From assembly GCA_010645155.1 (NCBI GenBank), contig CM021314.1:2931501-2995500 (forward strand): a stretch of 64,000 bases of DNA. The letters are read 5' to 3'. The position numbers were made by a program, and so were the translations under genes. The notes under the pieces are model-generated. The model did no database searches. It had not been told where the DNA came from and worked only from the letters and a program-made list of their open reading frames with translations. This DNA comes from Tigriopus japonicus (taxonomy: Eukaryota > Arthropoda > Copepoda > Harpacticoida > Harpacticidae). Below are positions 1 to 10,115 of this stretch, in pieces (position 1 is the stretch's first letter; each line of letters opens with the position of its first letter).

Positions 1-101
1 GGGAAATTCTTTTGAAAAAGTATGCTTGAGTCACGTATCCCAAAAAGCAAAGCATTTGACTTTCTACTTTCATCTGATTATGGAGGTATTCTCTTTTGTA
101 G

Positions 102-275
102 ATCGCCACGGATCGTCATGGATCGTTCAGACGGGGTCGTGGATCTAGTTTCAATCGAGGAAGCAGCTTTGGTCTTGGTTCGTTGGCAGGTCCGCTTATT
201 GGATTGGCCATCGGTGCTGGTCTTTTTGCCCTCATTTCCAATGTCATTGCTGCTCCAGCTGCTCCTACCACATGA
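102..275 (+). CDS. Terminal coding exon of an incomplete gene (Gly/Arg-rich then hydrophobic C-terminus)
   Basis: A pyrimidine-rich acceptor (TTCTCTTTTGTAG) ends at 101. The following 174 bases are open in phase 0 and stop at TGA 273-275, followed by AATAAA at 368. The 57 residues begin with a basic Gly/Arg/Ser stretch (RHGSFRRGRGSSFNRGSSFG). A strongly hydrophobic Gly/Ala/Leu/Ile segment of about 22 residues (LAGPLIGLAIGAGLF) follows, ending in IAAPAAPTT. This looks like a membrane-anchoring or exported-protein C-terminus, but no family is recognised and the upstream exons lie outside the window. A longer open frame at 22-282 runs in another frame and lacks the splice/poly(A) logic. The exon call is an inference from the acceptor, open phase and poly(A) signal together. 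Confidence 0.55.
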   Translation: MATDRHGSFRRGRGSSFNRGSSFGLGSLAGPLIGLAIGAGLFALISNVIAAPAAPTT

Positions 276-367
276 GCACTGAGGCTTGAATCTGATGGGC
301 CTTGAGGATGTGTATCAAGCTAGTTATAACTGAAAATGTCATTATTTCTCTAACTTGTCAGCAATGC

Positions 368-373
368 AATAAA
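368..373 (+). terminator. Poly(A) signal AATAAA of the gene ending at 275
   Basis: AATAAA lies 93 bases after the stop codon of the exon at 102-275, followed by T/GT-rich sequence typical of a cleavage region. Confidence 0.5.
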
Positions 374-412
374 ATGTTGTTTGTAAAATTTGCATTTTTG
401 AGTTTGCAACAT

Positions 413-1063
413 AATGAGGCATGCAGGGGGAGGTTTAAGTGATCTCTTCAAAAATCTTATCACGGGCGGATGAAAAAAGAGAAAAGGCTTGTTCGTCAAT
501 GTAAGATTTTGGTCAGTGCAAGGGTTTTCGCGTTTTACAGACCGCCCTTATGACTTAGATGCTACAAAAAATGTCGAATTGCCAGTTTGGACATTTTGAC
601 TCTCGGTTTTGTAAGAATTTGCAAAATTATTCTATTGATTAAAAAATGGCAAGCACTTAAAAAAGACCTTTGATATTGAAGAGAAACACGTACAAAAAAC
701 GGCATTTTGTTTGATACCATGATGGTTTTGGAGCTTTACAATACAAATCAGTGCTTATAACATCACTTACACTTGTACTTACCCAAAAAAGTGGCCTTTT
801 GTTGAGAATTTTCTCGTGCAAGAACGAGCAAATAAAGTGTGCATTTTTTTCCAAAATCCTAACCAAAGGTGTTCAAACTTGCAATTCGACATTTTTCATG
901 GCATCTAATTCGCAAGGGCGGTCTGTAAATTGCGAAAACCCTTAAACTGCCCAAATTCTCACGAGCCACCCACTGTTGCCAAACAAGCCTTTTCTCTTCT
1001 TTCATCCGCCCGCGATAAGATTTTTGAAGAGATCACTCAAACCTCCCCCTGCATCTCTCATTG
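413..1063. mobile_element. Foldback element with long inverted arms
   Basis: The left arm, starting ATGCAGGGGGAGGTTTAAGT at 421, is matched in reverse complement by the sequence ending at about 1053. Only a few substitutions occur in the first 75 bases. Similarity continues inward for about 200 bases per arm (shared AAGGGTTTTCGC, ACAGACCGCCCTT and AAAATGTCGAATTGC motifs), leaving a diverged centre at about 660-840. No coding capacity and no clear target duplication were found. It is a non-autonomous foldback or MITE-like element; the superfamily is not assigned. Confidence 0.8.
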
Positions 1064-1999
1064 CCCAAAAGGTGCTTGAACAATTAAAATTTAGAAAAAG
1101 AAAGTTAGCTAGTGTTAGGTTTGGACTATCCAAAACACACTTTCACAAAACAGTGTTTAGTTATGATGAGGGCTGTTTTACATTTCATGAAAAAGTATTT
1201 AATTTCATTTTTTCGATTTATTTACACTTTTGGCGTTTTTTGGGCGATTATTGTAGAAATTTGGTTGCTGCATTATTTTTTATTTAAAAAAGAGCAGAAT
1301 AAATATCTTTTCTCTGACTTACCTAGACAACGTTTGCTTTATCTTTTTCTGTTCGTCTCCTTGTGAAAGACATGGCTAAATATCCTTCTCAGTTGAGGTT
1401 TTCACGATATATTTTACCACTCAAGCTCCCAACACAATTATCTTTTTGGATGAAAGATACTTTGTAAGTAAGGAAGAAAAAAAATATTTTGAGCACCATG
1501 TAAGAAAACTTAATTATTTAAGATTCAAGATTTCTCAGTGACAATTGTACAGGCTCATGCAGATAATATCGGGACGGTCGTTAGACGGCAATAATTCAGG
1601 TTAAGAAAGAACTTTGCTTTGAAACTTTCAGGCTATATTTGTCAACCAATTATCAACAATTTTTATTAAATGTGTCGCCGCTCATGTTAATAAATCTCTC
1701 CATATGGCCTCAGAAGGCTTGGACGGTCCTAGAGACCTCGGCGCACAGATCATATAATGACTAGATGTCGCATTGGCCCGTACCGTCGGCGAGAGAAAAG
1801 TGACACCACTTGGCCCAGCTGCGCTAGCTTCAAAATCTCAGGGCGACCGCGTGCTCAGAAGAAACGACGTTCGCTCGCGTCGAGAACAAAGTACGTACGG
1901 TACGTTGAGTTTGTTCAGGATTTGGCCAAGCTGGCAAAATTTTGAAAAGTTCGAAATTCCCACCATTTTGGGGTGTAGTGTTATGTACCAGCTGATGAA
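1064..1999. other. Intergenic, no gene seen
   Basis: AT-rich DNA with only short open frames lacking splice or coding context. The GC-richer stretch at 1740-1900 borders the decayed transposon to the right and may belong to it. Confidence 0.5.
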
Positions 2000-4230
2000 G
2001 CAAAGTTGTCCCCCTTTTTCTCGCATGAAGCGAGGTCTAACCATTATATGGTATGTGCCTCCGCGGCGTCTAAGAAGGCCATGGACCCCGTGATGGCAGC
2101 CTTCAGGGCGGTGAGGTTCCTGTGGCTGACTTGCAGGCGCATATAAAGTACACATAAGCCCACATAAAGTAGTCGCAGGTGCTGCAGTCCAGGCTGATTG
2201 GAGGCTACATGGAGGGTGACCAGTAGTGCGGTACTGCCGCCAGCAGCCATAACTCCACCAACTAAGCCTTGTGGGCCGGTCACCTCCTTTATCCATGGGA
2301 CCACCCCTTATGTACCTCTATGTTGATCCTGAGGTCCATCAAGAAGTAGTGGGGAGGCGTAACATGGTCCTCTCAGGAGATGACGCCCAAGACCAGGGCA
2401 GAGGCCAGGTTCTTGCTTTGAAAAAATTTGGGGAAGTCGTCTGGGTCCTGGCAGATCCACCTGGTGTTTGAAGTTGCGGTCCACATCGAACAACTTCTCG
2501 TCCAAGAAGAACCTCAGATGGCCGCCATTTGACTTGAGAGATGAAAATGAGCTTGTTCCCCCTAATCAATCTTTGCTCCATCTGGGACTCTGTCAGCAAA
2601 TGCTTGAACCTTAACCCGAGGGCACCCTTGATGGCCCTCTCTACGGTCCCAATGCTCACGCCCCTTGCCTTGCCACCTTCTTCATAGAGGTGCCCACCCT
2701 TGACTTGATGGACCACTTCAGGCCGGGTACAAAACTTGGCCTAAGAACTTTGCCCGACCTGGGATTGTGGGTGCTCTGACATCCTCTTTGGTCTCCTTGT
2801 ATCTCTTGACGATGGCGCACAGGGTGTCCGAGAATTGATGGTGCATCGTGCTTTTCCTTGCCATTCAGACAAAAAAGATGCTTTAAAATTGAAAAAAATA
2901 TATACAACAAGGAAGTGTTTTGAAAATGCTTATCCTATTGGAAGCCACAGTTTGAAATGCATGCCACAATATTTGAGAGATTCAGAGCATCTCAGGCAAA
3001 GCAGGTCAAAAAGGTATCTAAAATTTGTCTTGGAAGGACACTTCAATAATCATTCATCCCAAGGGACATCTAAATCTTCTGATATCAATTCAATATTGTT
3101 CAGGAGGTAAGAGGAACAATCACAAGAATAGCCTTGATCTGAAATATGTTAAAAACTCGAAGGGCCTATGTCAAGTATGAGCATATTTTCAACAGATTTT
3201 CAGATACACTAAGATAGATACTGGCTGCCCTGGGCTAACACACGGTGCCCAATGGTTCATGCAGGTGATTGGTCAAGAGCGTTCTGTTGGACATTCAGCT
3301 GATTCTGACGAAGTTCAATAACAAACCAGAGTACTTCTTCTTTGTTGATTTTGTAGTGCTTTGACTTGTTGGTGGGGTTGCCAATTTACCTATGTGAAAT
3401 CATATTCCGCTCTGTCTACCAGTCTTTATAAACCTGTTTTTCCATAAAGAGCACCAAAAGGCAAGGCATCCCTGACTTTAGTGACTTCTGAGCAGGGTTG
3501 CAAATTAAACTCAAATTCGTGTTTGCTTACAAACAAGAGCAAAGCACCCATTCTCCAAGAGGCAACCCTACCTTAAAACCTCCGGTGAAAAAACTTGCCC
3601 AAGCCCATATTTCACATCACTAAGATTTTGTTGTCAATCACCCGATTGTGTGACATAAATCGGCCCTTGTTTAAACTCCACACTAATTGAAATTTACTTT
3701 TAGCATATCAGGTAAATACCTTAGACACATTTGCCGCAGATTTGAGGATTATTACTAACCAAACCGCACTATAAAATGAGCGAAATAGTTTAGATGTGTT
3801 TCTTAGAAGAAAAGGTTCCTTTAATCATGAACTTCGGCTTCCCGCATGATGAATGACGTCACAGACAGTCCGTGCCGGGTCGGGCAATCATAGATTTGAC
3901 GGCCAATCTCTGCCTTTAATATCTCTATTCAACCCTATATCAAAAACGCAAAGTGAGGCCGAGAAAAAATGAAAAGCACATGCCCAGTCAAATAAGTTGA
4001 AGAGCTTGATACACGAAGTTTTAGAAAAGGATCCAAGATATTTGCAACTGAATCATAATTATTTCTGAAAAAGTATATTTTTCTCTAACGTGTCTATAAG
4101 CCATTGAAAATCTATTCTTTCCGATGCACCATCAATTCTTGGACACCCTGTAGATGGTGCTCTTAGGCAAGGAGGACGGTATTACGTGGAGTGGGATCTA
4201 GTGAGGGCGCGTTACTGCGTTGGTGTGAAT
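2000..4230 (-). pseudogene. Decayed mariner-like (IS630/Tc1/mariner) transposase, interrupted
   Basis: Reading the minus strand, fragments in shifting frames follow the order of a mariner-family transposase. First comes an HTH remnant (LPKSTI, then AIVKRYKETKED, then GTVERAIKGALGLRFKHLL). Next is the first catalytic-Asp strand (LDEKLFDVDRNF), then ALVLGVISxEDHVTPP, then PWIKEV, then a degraded QQDSAPxH-like stretch at about 2230. A C-terminal NLTALKAAI ends at about 2080. Several frameshifts and at least one stop make it non-functional. Between LPKSTI (4153-4170) and AIVKRYK (2800-2817) the frame is split by a separate TIR element (2820-4150). Outer TIRs were not identified, so the limits are approximate. 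Family assignment rests on motif order. Confidence 0.7.
2820..4150. mobile_element. Non-autonomous TIR element nested in the mariner relic
   Basis: CAGGGTGTCCGAGAATTGAT at 2820 and its near-perfect reverse complement ending at 4150 form TIRs of about 30 bp (28 of 30 matching). The right flank is TA (4151-4152); the left flank is CA (2818-2819), a likely mutated TA duplication. The TIR start CAGGGTGTCC is typical of mariner-type elements. The 1.27-kb interior has no recognisable transposase. It sits inside the HTH-coding part of the older relic, so it arrived later. Confidence 0.8.
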
Positions 4231-4317
4231 TTTCCTGTCCATTTTTAGCTATTGACCTAACAAAAATTCTTGATTACCAGATTTTCAATTTCCAGATTCC
4301 AAATTATTACTGAGTAG

Positions 4318-4556
4318 TTTTAATATCACATTCATTCTTTGGAGTAAATCTAGAATGTCTGAATTGCTTTAAATCATTACTTTTGGCATCCAAATTTGTT
4401 ATTCCAATTGCCAATCATGGCATGACGCAATTTGCTTCTGTCAAACCAAATCTGGCCTTTTTCTTAGTTTTTTTTGGCATGAATAGCTTGAAAAGTTCAG
4501 GCAACATTGGTTCGCTCTTTCGTCCGGACCTCACAACCTCACCATTACCGTGTCAT
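4318..4556 (+). repeat. Dispersed repeat, second copy at 34065-34320
   Basis: Both copies share, in order, ATTCATTCTT, TCTAGAA(T/C)GTCTGAATTG, CAATTTGCTTC, TTTTTTGGCATGAAT and CGGACCTCACA with intervening divergence. No coding content. The motif around GGACCTCACA(A/T)C also occurs inverted at 33435-33455 and 33855-33880. Confidence 0.6.
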
Positions 4557-6564
4557 GATTAACATATTATTTCTTTATCTGTTTACGAGAGTCTTGTTAT
4601 TTTAATAATAAATCAACACTTCTTAAAGCGCTCAAGTAAGAACCATTTAATACTCACAGTTTTATTTGTTATCAGTTTGAGCATGTTATTTCATATTTTT
4701 ATGGTTTTTTGGACAGTTTTGGCATAGTTGCTTAAGACTTCTTGCCTCTTGGATAGGAAACCCTTACAAAAATAATGAGGTTGGGAAAATCCATCAAAAT
4801 TCTCAACTACTTCTGCTTGTAACTAATCGTGAAACTATTAGATTTAAGATGTATTCTATATCATGTGTAACATGAGGTGTACTGATGGTATGTTATCAGT
4901 AGTCCCAGTCTTGCGTTCGTTCCTTCGTTCTCTTTGATTGATATCATTAGAGGCCGGGAAAAAATGTTGGAAAAACGTCCAAAAAATGTCATTAAAATGT
5001 CAGGAAAAAGGGCAAAAATTTTTGAAATATAGGGCAAAAAGGGCAAAAAATTTTGAAATTTAGGGCAAAAAATGTAGGACAATACGCAAAAAATAACTGT
5101 TTTATTGCTTTGACGCACCTCAGTTTTGACCAATTTCTGAGATCAGCAAGCATCATTGTAAAAATTTAATGGCTGGAAAAGGACTGCTATCTTACGCTGC
5201 AACTTTGCTGTGAAGTGATGTTTGCTATCAAACACCTTTTTCTATCGTATTTGGCAATTCTGTTCAAATTCACTGCAGAACTGCACCGTTTTAAGGGCCT
5301 TCTTGGGCTAGGCGTCAGTTGAAGTTCGGCCGTCCTGTGGTGAGAGGTTCTTCCTTGAGAAGACTACTTAATACAGTGTGACCAGACATCTGAAGGAAAT
5401 AATGCCATCAAAACAGTATATGTTTTAGGTGAGATAGCACATTCAGACTCTTTGAAAGGCAATAGATATTATTATTATTACTCATTTATTGCGATGTCTT
5501 TTATCATCAACATGGTTTCGAAACATTACAAAAGTAAAGCGTATGGTATGGGGATGTGCCAAATCACCACAGATCAAACATATGCAATCATCAGTAGGAA
5601 TGGGATGGAATTCTTTCCTACTGCAATTAACATAGTGTTCAGCGTCAAGTATTTCCCGAAATATTAGCCTTCGGTGCCTCGGGTACACTGAAATCAGAGG
5701 AAGAACGCGGCTTCGCCAGAAGTATGAAGGAATATCAGAAAAAGAGTGATTGAGGGCGGTTTGGGAAGGTCGTTGAAAAGGGTGAGCTGAACTCCCTTGA
5801 AATAGATATTAAACTCTGAGTAAATAATGGCAACAGTGCCAACAAAAAACATACTTTACTCTACTCATAGCTATTTACCCACGTAAAATAATCACGGAAA
5901 CAGGGGTCACAAAGTTTCTGATTTGAACTTTTTCACAACTTTTTGACAAAAAGAAACTTAAAGGGCACTTTTCCCCCTTTCCAAAGATTTGAAATAAATT
6001 GGCATTGTAAAATGTGAAGTTGAAGAATGACAATTTTAGCAGGAAATTTTGGCGGGAAATTTCAAGCCTTCATTCATTTGATTAATTGGTCCTTCAGAAC
6101 CGGTTTGGGATGACATTTTTGAGCAAAAATTACAAAAAATGTTAAAAAATGTTGAAAATTTCCAAAAAATGTCAAATAAAATTAAAATGTTATATTCACG
6201 TAATATTGGCAAAAAATGTAAAAAAATATTTTTAATGTAAAAAATTTTTTTCCCGGGCTCTAATCATCATATTCATGTTTTGAACGAAGCTCGGTCATCA
6301 AATAAAAAGAGTGACAAGTTCATGTGTCCAGCTTAGCATTCAAGTAATTGGCTTCTTTATTGTTTTAAATAAAAGCTCATTTATGCTAAATTGACTTATC
6401 TCAGATTAAATTTCGTCAAATAACTTTTTTTGTTGAAAGAAAATTTAAAGAATGTAATTTTCAGAATGTGTTTTAACCAATATTTTTCAGATTATTATTT
6501 TTGAACACTCTTGGACACCCTTATTTATGGACACTTTTGGCCACCAATCCAAATGCCCACCCTG
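4557..6564. mobile_element. Dispersed element, copy A (related to 27799-30061), left end missing
   Basis: The two outer parts (about 4575-4948 and 6262-6564) align collinearly with 29318-30061. Shared landmarks include GACTTCTTGCCTCTTGGAT, the GTAACATGAGGTGT/GTTTAACATGAAGTGT region, the AAATTGACTTAT/GAATTGACTTAT region, TTTCGTCAA and an end in AAATGCCCACCCTG. Copy A is interrupted by the insertion at 4950-6260. The matching left terminus (CAGGGTGGGC) was not found, so this copy is probably 5' truncated. Confidence 0.65.
4950..6260. mobile_element. TIR element inserted into copy A
   Basis: The left end GAGGCCGGGAAAAAA and right end TTTTTTTCCCGGGCTC are imperfect inverted repeats flanked by TA (4948-4949 and 6261-6262). 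Removing 4950-6260 plus one TA restores alignment with the intact relative at 29690-29700. Both subterminal zones (4955-5110 and 6120-6245) are packed with variants of AAAAAATGT and GGGCAAAAA. No transposase frame is visible. Confidence 0.65.
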
Positions 6565-9204
6565 AGTAAATGCCGTCTAAAAATTGTCGATATATTGCCA
6601 ATTCAGAAGAATTGATTTTCTTCCAATGTATGTGGTTGGAAATTTCCTCGAATTGCATCACTATGACATTAAATCATATTAGTCACTGTCCTTCAATATG
6701 TTCAAAAAGTGTACATGCATTGAATTGTTCGTCATACGTTTTCATCTTTCGCAGTCTTAGGCGAAAAAAGTAATTCTACGGATTCTGAGACATGAAATAT
6801 TATTAGACCCTTTTCACTGCCAAATCAAATTCCATTCAAAGGAAGAGCTTTATGTGGCCAAATCTGTTACTATTGCTGGTATAGAAAACACGATGTAATG
6901 TTGCCATATTCAATGAGTTCGAGGAGTTTTTGAATTTCTCAATAAATTGAAATTTGAAGGCGGAGCCTCAGCAAGGGTTTACAATAAGTTAGAATTCATT
7001 TCAAACTTTGGAACAAGCAAAAAGATAGCTCTAAATAAAGGCAAATGGATTTGCGAATGGTTTTTGAGATTGTCTTCATCTTTTAAGCTCAGTTTTATGC
7101 TATACATTTTCATTTAGTCTGAGAATAGGGTTTGACATTTTTCCTTCCAAAAGGGCATTCTTGTTGGTTGGTGCCTTTGTTGGTGCCTTCTGCTTTTGGT
7201 TCATCATTTGTGATTTATACCCACAGAGCAGTGAAAACGCTTAAAATGTTCTCAAATATTTTAGTCCGAAATTGAGACTGGATACGAAATACTTCTTAAA
7301 AACCTTCTACCTAATTTTTTTGGGTTAAACGGCAAGTAAAGCAAAATGGCAAATTGTTGTGATTTTAAGATATTTGTGTGACGATCAAAGCAATTGAAAG
7401 GTTACTGCTAGCACCAAATTTTTGCCGCTCTACGTTTACCAGACAAAACCAATGGGCATTACGTGAAGGTGTTCGTTCGATTATTATCCTGAATGGCTGA
7501 TTCAATCCTGAGGTCCAACATAAATCTGAAAGCATTGTGTCGCTTTCTTCAACGACGTAGGACGAATATGCCTTTCTACTAGAAAAGTGAGAAAAGGTTC
7601 ACAATTCCCCAGTTTCCATAACAATCAAGTCGTTTACCGGGAAAAAGGTAGAGTGGCGGTTAGTTGGAACAGGGATTTGTGTTTTTGTTACCGGTCGGCT
7701 TTATGACGTCACACCTCGGATTCAATTCGTAGAATCTTCTCGAAAGGCTCCAAGGCTCTGCCTTGACCTTTAAATAATAGCATCATTCATATGGCAATTT
7801 CGTGAAATAGATATGTTGCAAAAAGTAACTGACATTGGGTGGTTGGGAGGTCAAACGGATCTATTTATCCTTTCTACTATTGTATTGTTCCATTTCTTGT
7901 CCTTTAGGAATGAAGGTCGTTGTCTCGGTCGAAAGATTGAAAATACTTAGTCTTGTTGGTTTCATTTTCCAATAAGAATCGAATCCATAAAGGATTTTAG
8001 GGTTAAGAAAAATTGCAACAATCTTTTTTTTCTCTTTACATGGAACACAATACAAGTGTTTACGATAAGGGACAATTCAAGCTAGATCGCAGGCAATTTT
8101 AGCTTTTTAACAAAGTAGTTCCATCCCACTTCAGCCCATAACTGAGTGAAACCGTGACTCGTACATCACGGCCTTACAGTAAGTCGCCAAATGTAATCTT
8201 TTTGTGATAAAACTGAAAGTTCACAAACAGACAGGGAAAAGGTGGTATTTCCTGCACTCGTCCAAACTTTTTTGGTCTACTGTGACGTAGGTATTTGCTT
8301 CACATGGTAATTAATCAGAAAGAACGAGCTACTCAGATCCGATTTGACATTGAAAGATGAGAAAATCTCTTTTGGATCCGATCCCGCAAAGTTCTCTCTA
8401 AAATTCAAGAAAAGTATTTTTTAAATAAAAAATTTTTAACGATAAAAACAATACGTCTGCTAAATACAAAAAAAATCTAAAGTTATTCCATTTAATAAAA
8501 CCACTGATGAATGAAATGATAATAAATGAGTGAAATTTATTTAAACGTTAAAAAACAAATATACTTTTTACCTCTCCATACAAGTGATTGCTTAGGCACA
8601 TTGAATCAGGCTTAGGTTATTTTCCCGTCCCTATCCATTCCATAGCATGATTCCACTTTGTGACTTGATCTACAATCATTATTCTTGTTCATTACAAAGT
8701 TGGCAGCAAAGATACCGAGTTTCATAAATTTAGGTTTTTTTCATAATCAATCGCTAGTAATCTAAGCTAATTTCTATTTATCTTCAAAGAATGGTTGCAA
8801 ATAAGCCAACTAATGTCCACTGCACTAACTTCTCGTCTGACTTATTATCTATTTCGTTCAAATAATGTAAATAAATAACACTACTCAATAGAAAGGGTTT
8901 GGTGAATCCGTCATTCTTAATGGTCAAATGATATCAAATGGTCACAAGATGGTGAAAATGCATTGGGCAAAGATGACGAAGGAATTGAATTATGTTCCGA
9001 ACCTGGGTTTTATTAGCCATCAAAAGTGAAGTCAATTTCACTACTGAACATACTGGGATGTCAAATGCTAATGGCCTTTACTGTCAAAAACAAGACATAC
9101 AAACCTCTTTAAGTGAAGTTGATTGCTTTAAAAAGTACCTCCAATCTATGACGAAACTCTCTTGGTGGGATTGAACGCAAGGCCATAAAACAGCAAGGTA
9201 ACAA
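6565..9204. other. Intergenic, no gene seen
   Basis: AT-rich sequence, very AT-rich at 8400-8570. Open frames are short, without signal peptides, domains or splice context. No strong inverted repeat was noticed. Confidence 0.5.
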
Positions 9205-9500
9205 AGTCAACATGTTACACCTTGGTGCTTTCTTGTCACGAAGACAGTTTGGGCCAGTTCTTAACCCTTTAAACACTTACACCTCTTTTCAGCTTCAAGG
9301 GTTGTCCAGCTCTGCCAATTGTTACTCGTTGGTAGACCAAATTCGTATTAATGATAATTGTATTTTTTTGGGGGGGGGCGGATTTTTTAATACGCTACAA
9401 GGAATGGGCTTCCCTGTAAAGAAAATGTATAAATTATATCAATGATCTATTTGTTTACAGGGAATCACATTCCTCTTAGCGTTAGTAAAAAATCCACAAC
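9205..9500 (+). repeat. Decayed LINE 3' end, copy 1
   Basis: The reading frame at 9290-9350 (LQGLSSSANCYSLVDQI) matches [17 protein letters not shown] of copy 2 at 9745-10115. It is followed by the shared tail TTTACAGGGAATCACATTCC. Within this copy, 9383-9497 forms an imperfect hairpin because the tail is present in both orientations. The peptide resembles the C-terminal tail after reverse transcriptase in arthropod non-LTR elements (inference from pattern only). Confidence 0.5.
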
Positions 9501-9594
9501 CAACCCAAAAGAATAAAGCAAGAAAGGAAACTCTCAGAGAAATTAGACATTAGAATTGGATGGTTTTGGATATGTTATGGATTTGGTTATGTAT

Positions 9595-9663
9595 TGGAGG
9601 TGCTCTCAGAACGCACGTAAAACCGATCGTTGAGGTTTTACGTGGTTTTTAAGAGCACCTCCA
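9595..9663. repeat. Perfect-ended hairpin
   Basis: TGGAGGTGCTCT at 9595 pairs with AGAGCACCTCCA ending at 9663, and CACGTAAAACC pairs with GGTTTTACGTG. The loop is about 9 bases around CGATCGTTGA. The arm sequence recurs at about 35445-35470. Confidence 0.7.
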
Positions 9664-9740
9664 AATCCAAGGGAATCGAGGTTGGTTCGATCAATGTAGT
9701 CCTCCTCTCTTCTTTATCGGGCTCCTTCATTGTTCGTTGG
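9650..9740 (+). repeat. Dispersed repeat, inverted copy at 35370-35465
   Basis: The reverse complement of this stretch aligns with 35370-35465. Shared pieces include AATGAAGGAGCCCGAT, AAGAAGAGAG and TTGGATTTGGAGGTGCT. Confidence 0.65.
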
Positions 9741-9744
9741 GAGT

Positions 9745-10115
9745 ATGTAGGAGCTGATGCTCTAATAGTATTTAAGGCAGGATTGGACAAATATTTAAAT
9801 ACTATTCCTGATCAACCCACTATTCAAGGGTTGTACAGATCTGCCAACAGCTACTCAATGGTAGATCAAATTTCGTATAAACGGTAATTATATAAACCAG
9901 GGGTGTGCAAACCCTGGACCGCTGGCCAAATGTGGCCGGCGAGTTTATTTAATATTAGAAATTATTTGCCGTTTTGGATGATGTGTCCCGCGAGCTCCAA
10001 CAGTCCGGCCAATTTGGCCCAGTGCTAAATGAGTTGGCACACCCCTGATATAAACTATATTAATCATTAACTCTCTTTACAGAGAATCCCATTCCTTGTC
10101 GCGGTAATACTGTAA
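9745..10115 (+). repeat. Decayed LINE 3' end, copy 2
   Basis: Contains the peptide [20 protein letters not shown] in frame at about 9770-9830, then YRSANSYSMVDQ. The tail TTTACAGAGAATCCCATTCC follows at about 10077. The same peptide recurs at 56286-56376 (copy 3) and, more diverged, in copy 1. It is split by the hAT-like MITE at 9898-10047. Related tail sequence lies in reverse at 41455-41495. Confidence 0.6.
9898..10047. mobile_element. 150-bp hAT-like MITE with 8-bp TSD
   Basis: The TIRs begin CAGGGGTGTGCAAAC and end GTTGGCACACCCCTG. A perfect 8-bp target duplication ATATAAAC flanks it (9890-9897 and 10048-10055). The size of the duplication and the CAGGGG terminus fit the hAT superfamily. 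The interior is GC-richer (TGTGGCCGGCGAG) than its surroundings. It lies inside the LINE 3' tail. Confidence 0.88.
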
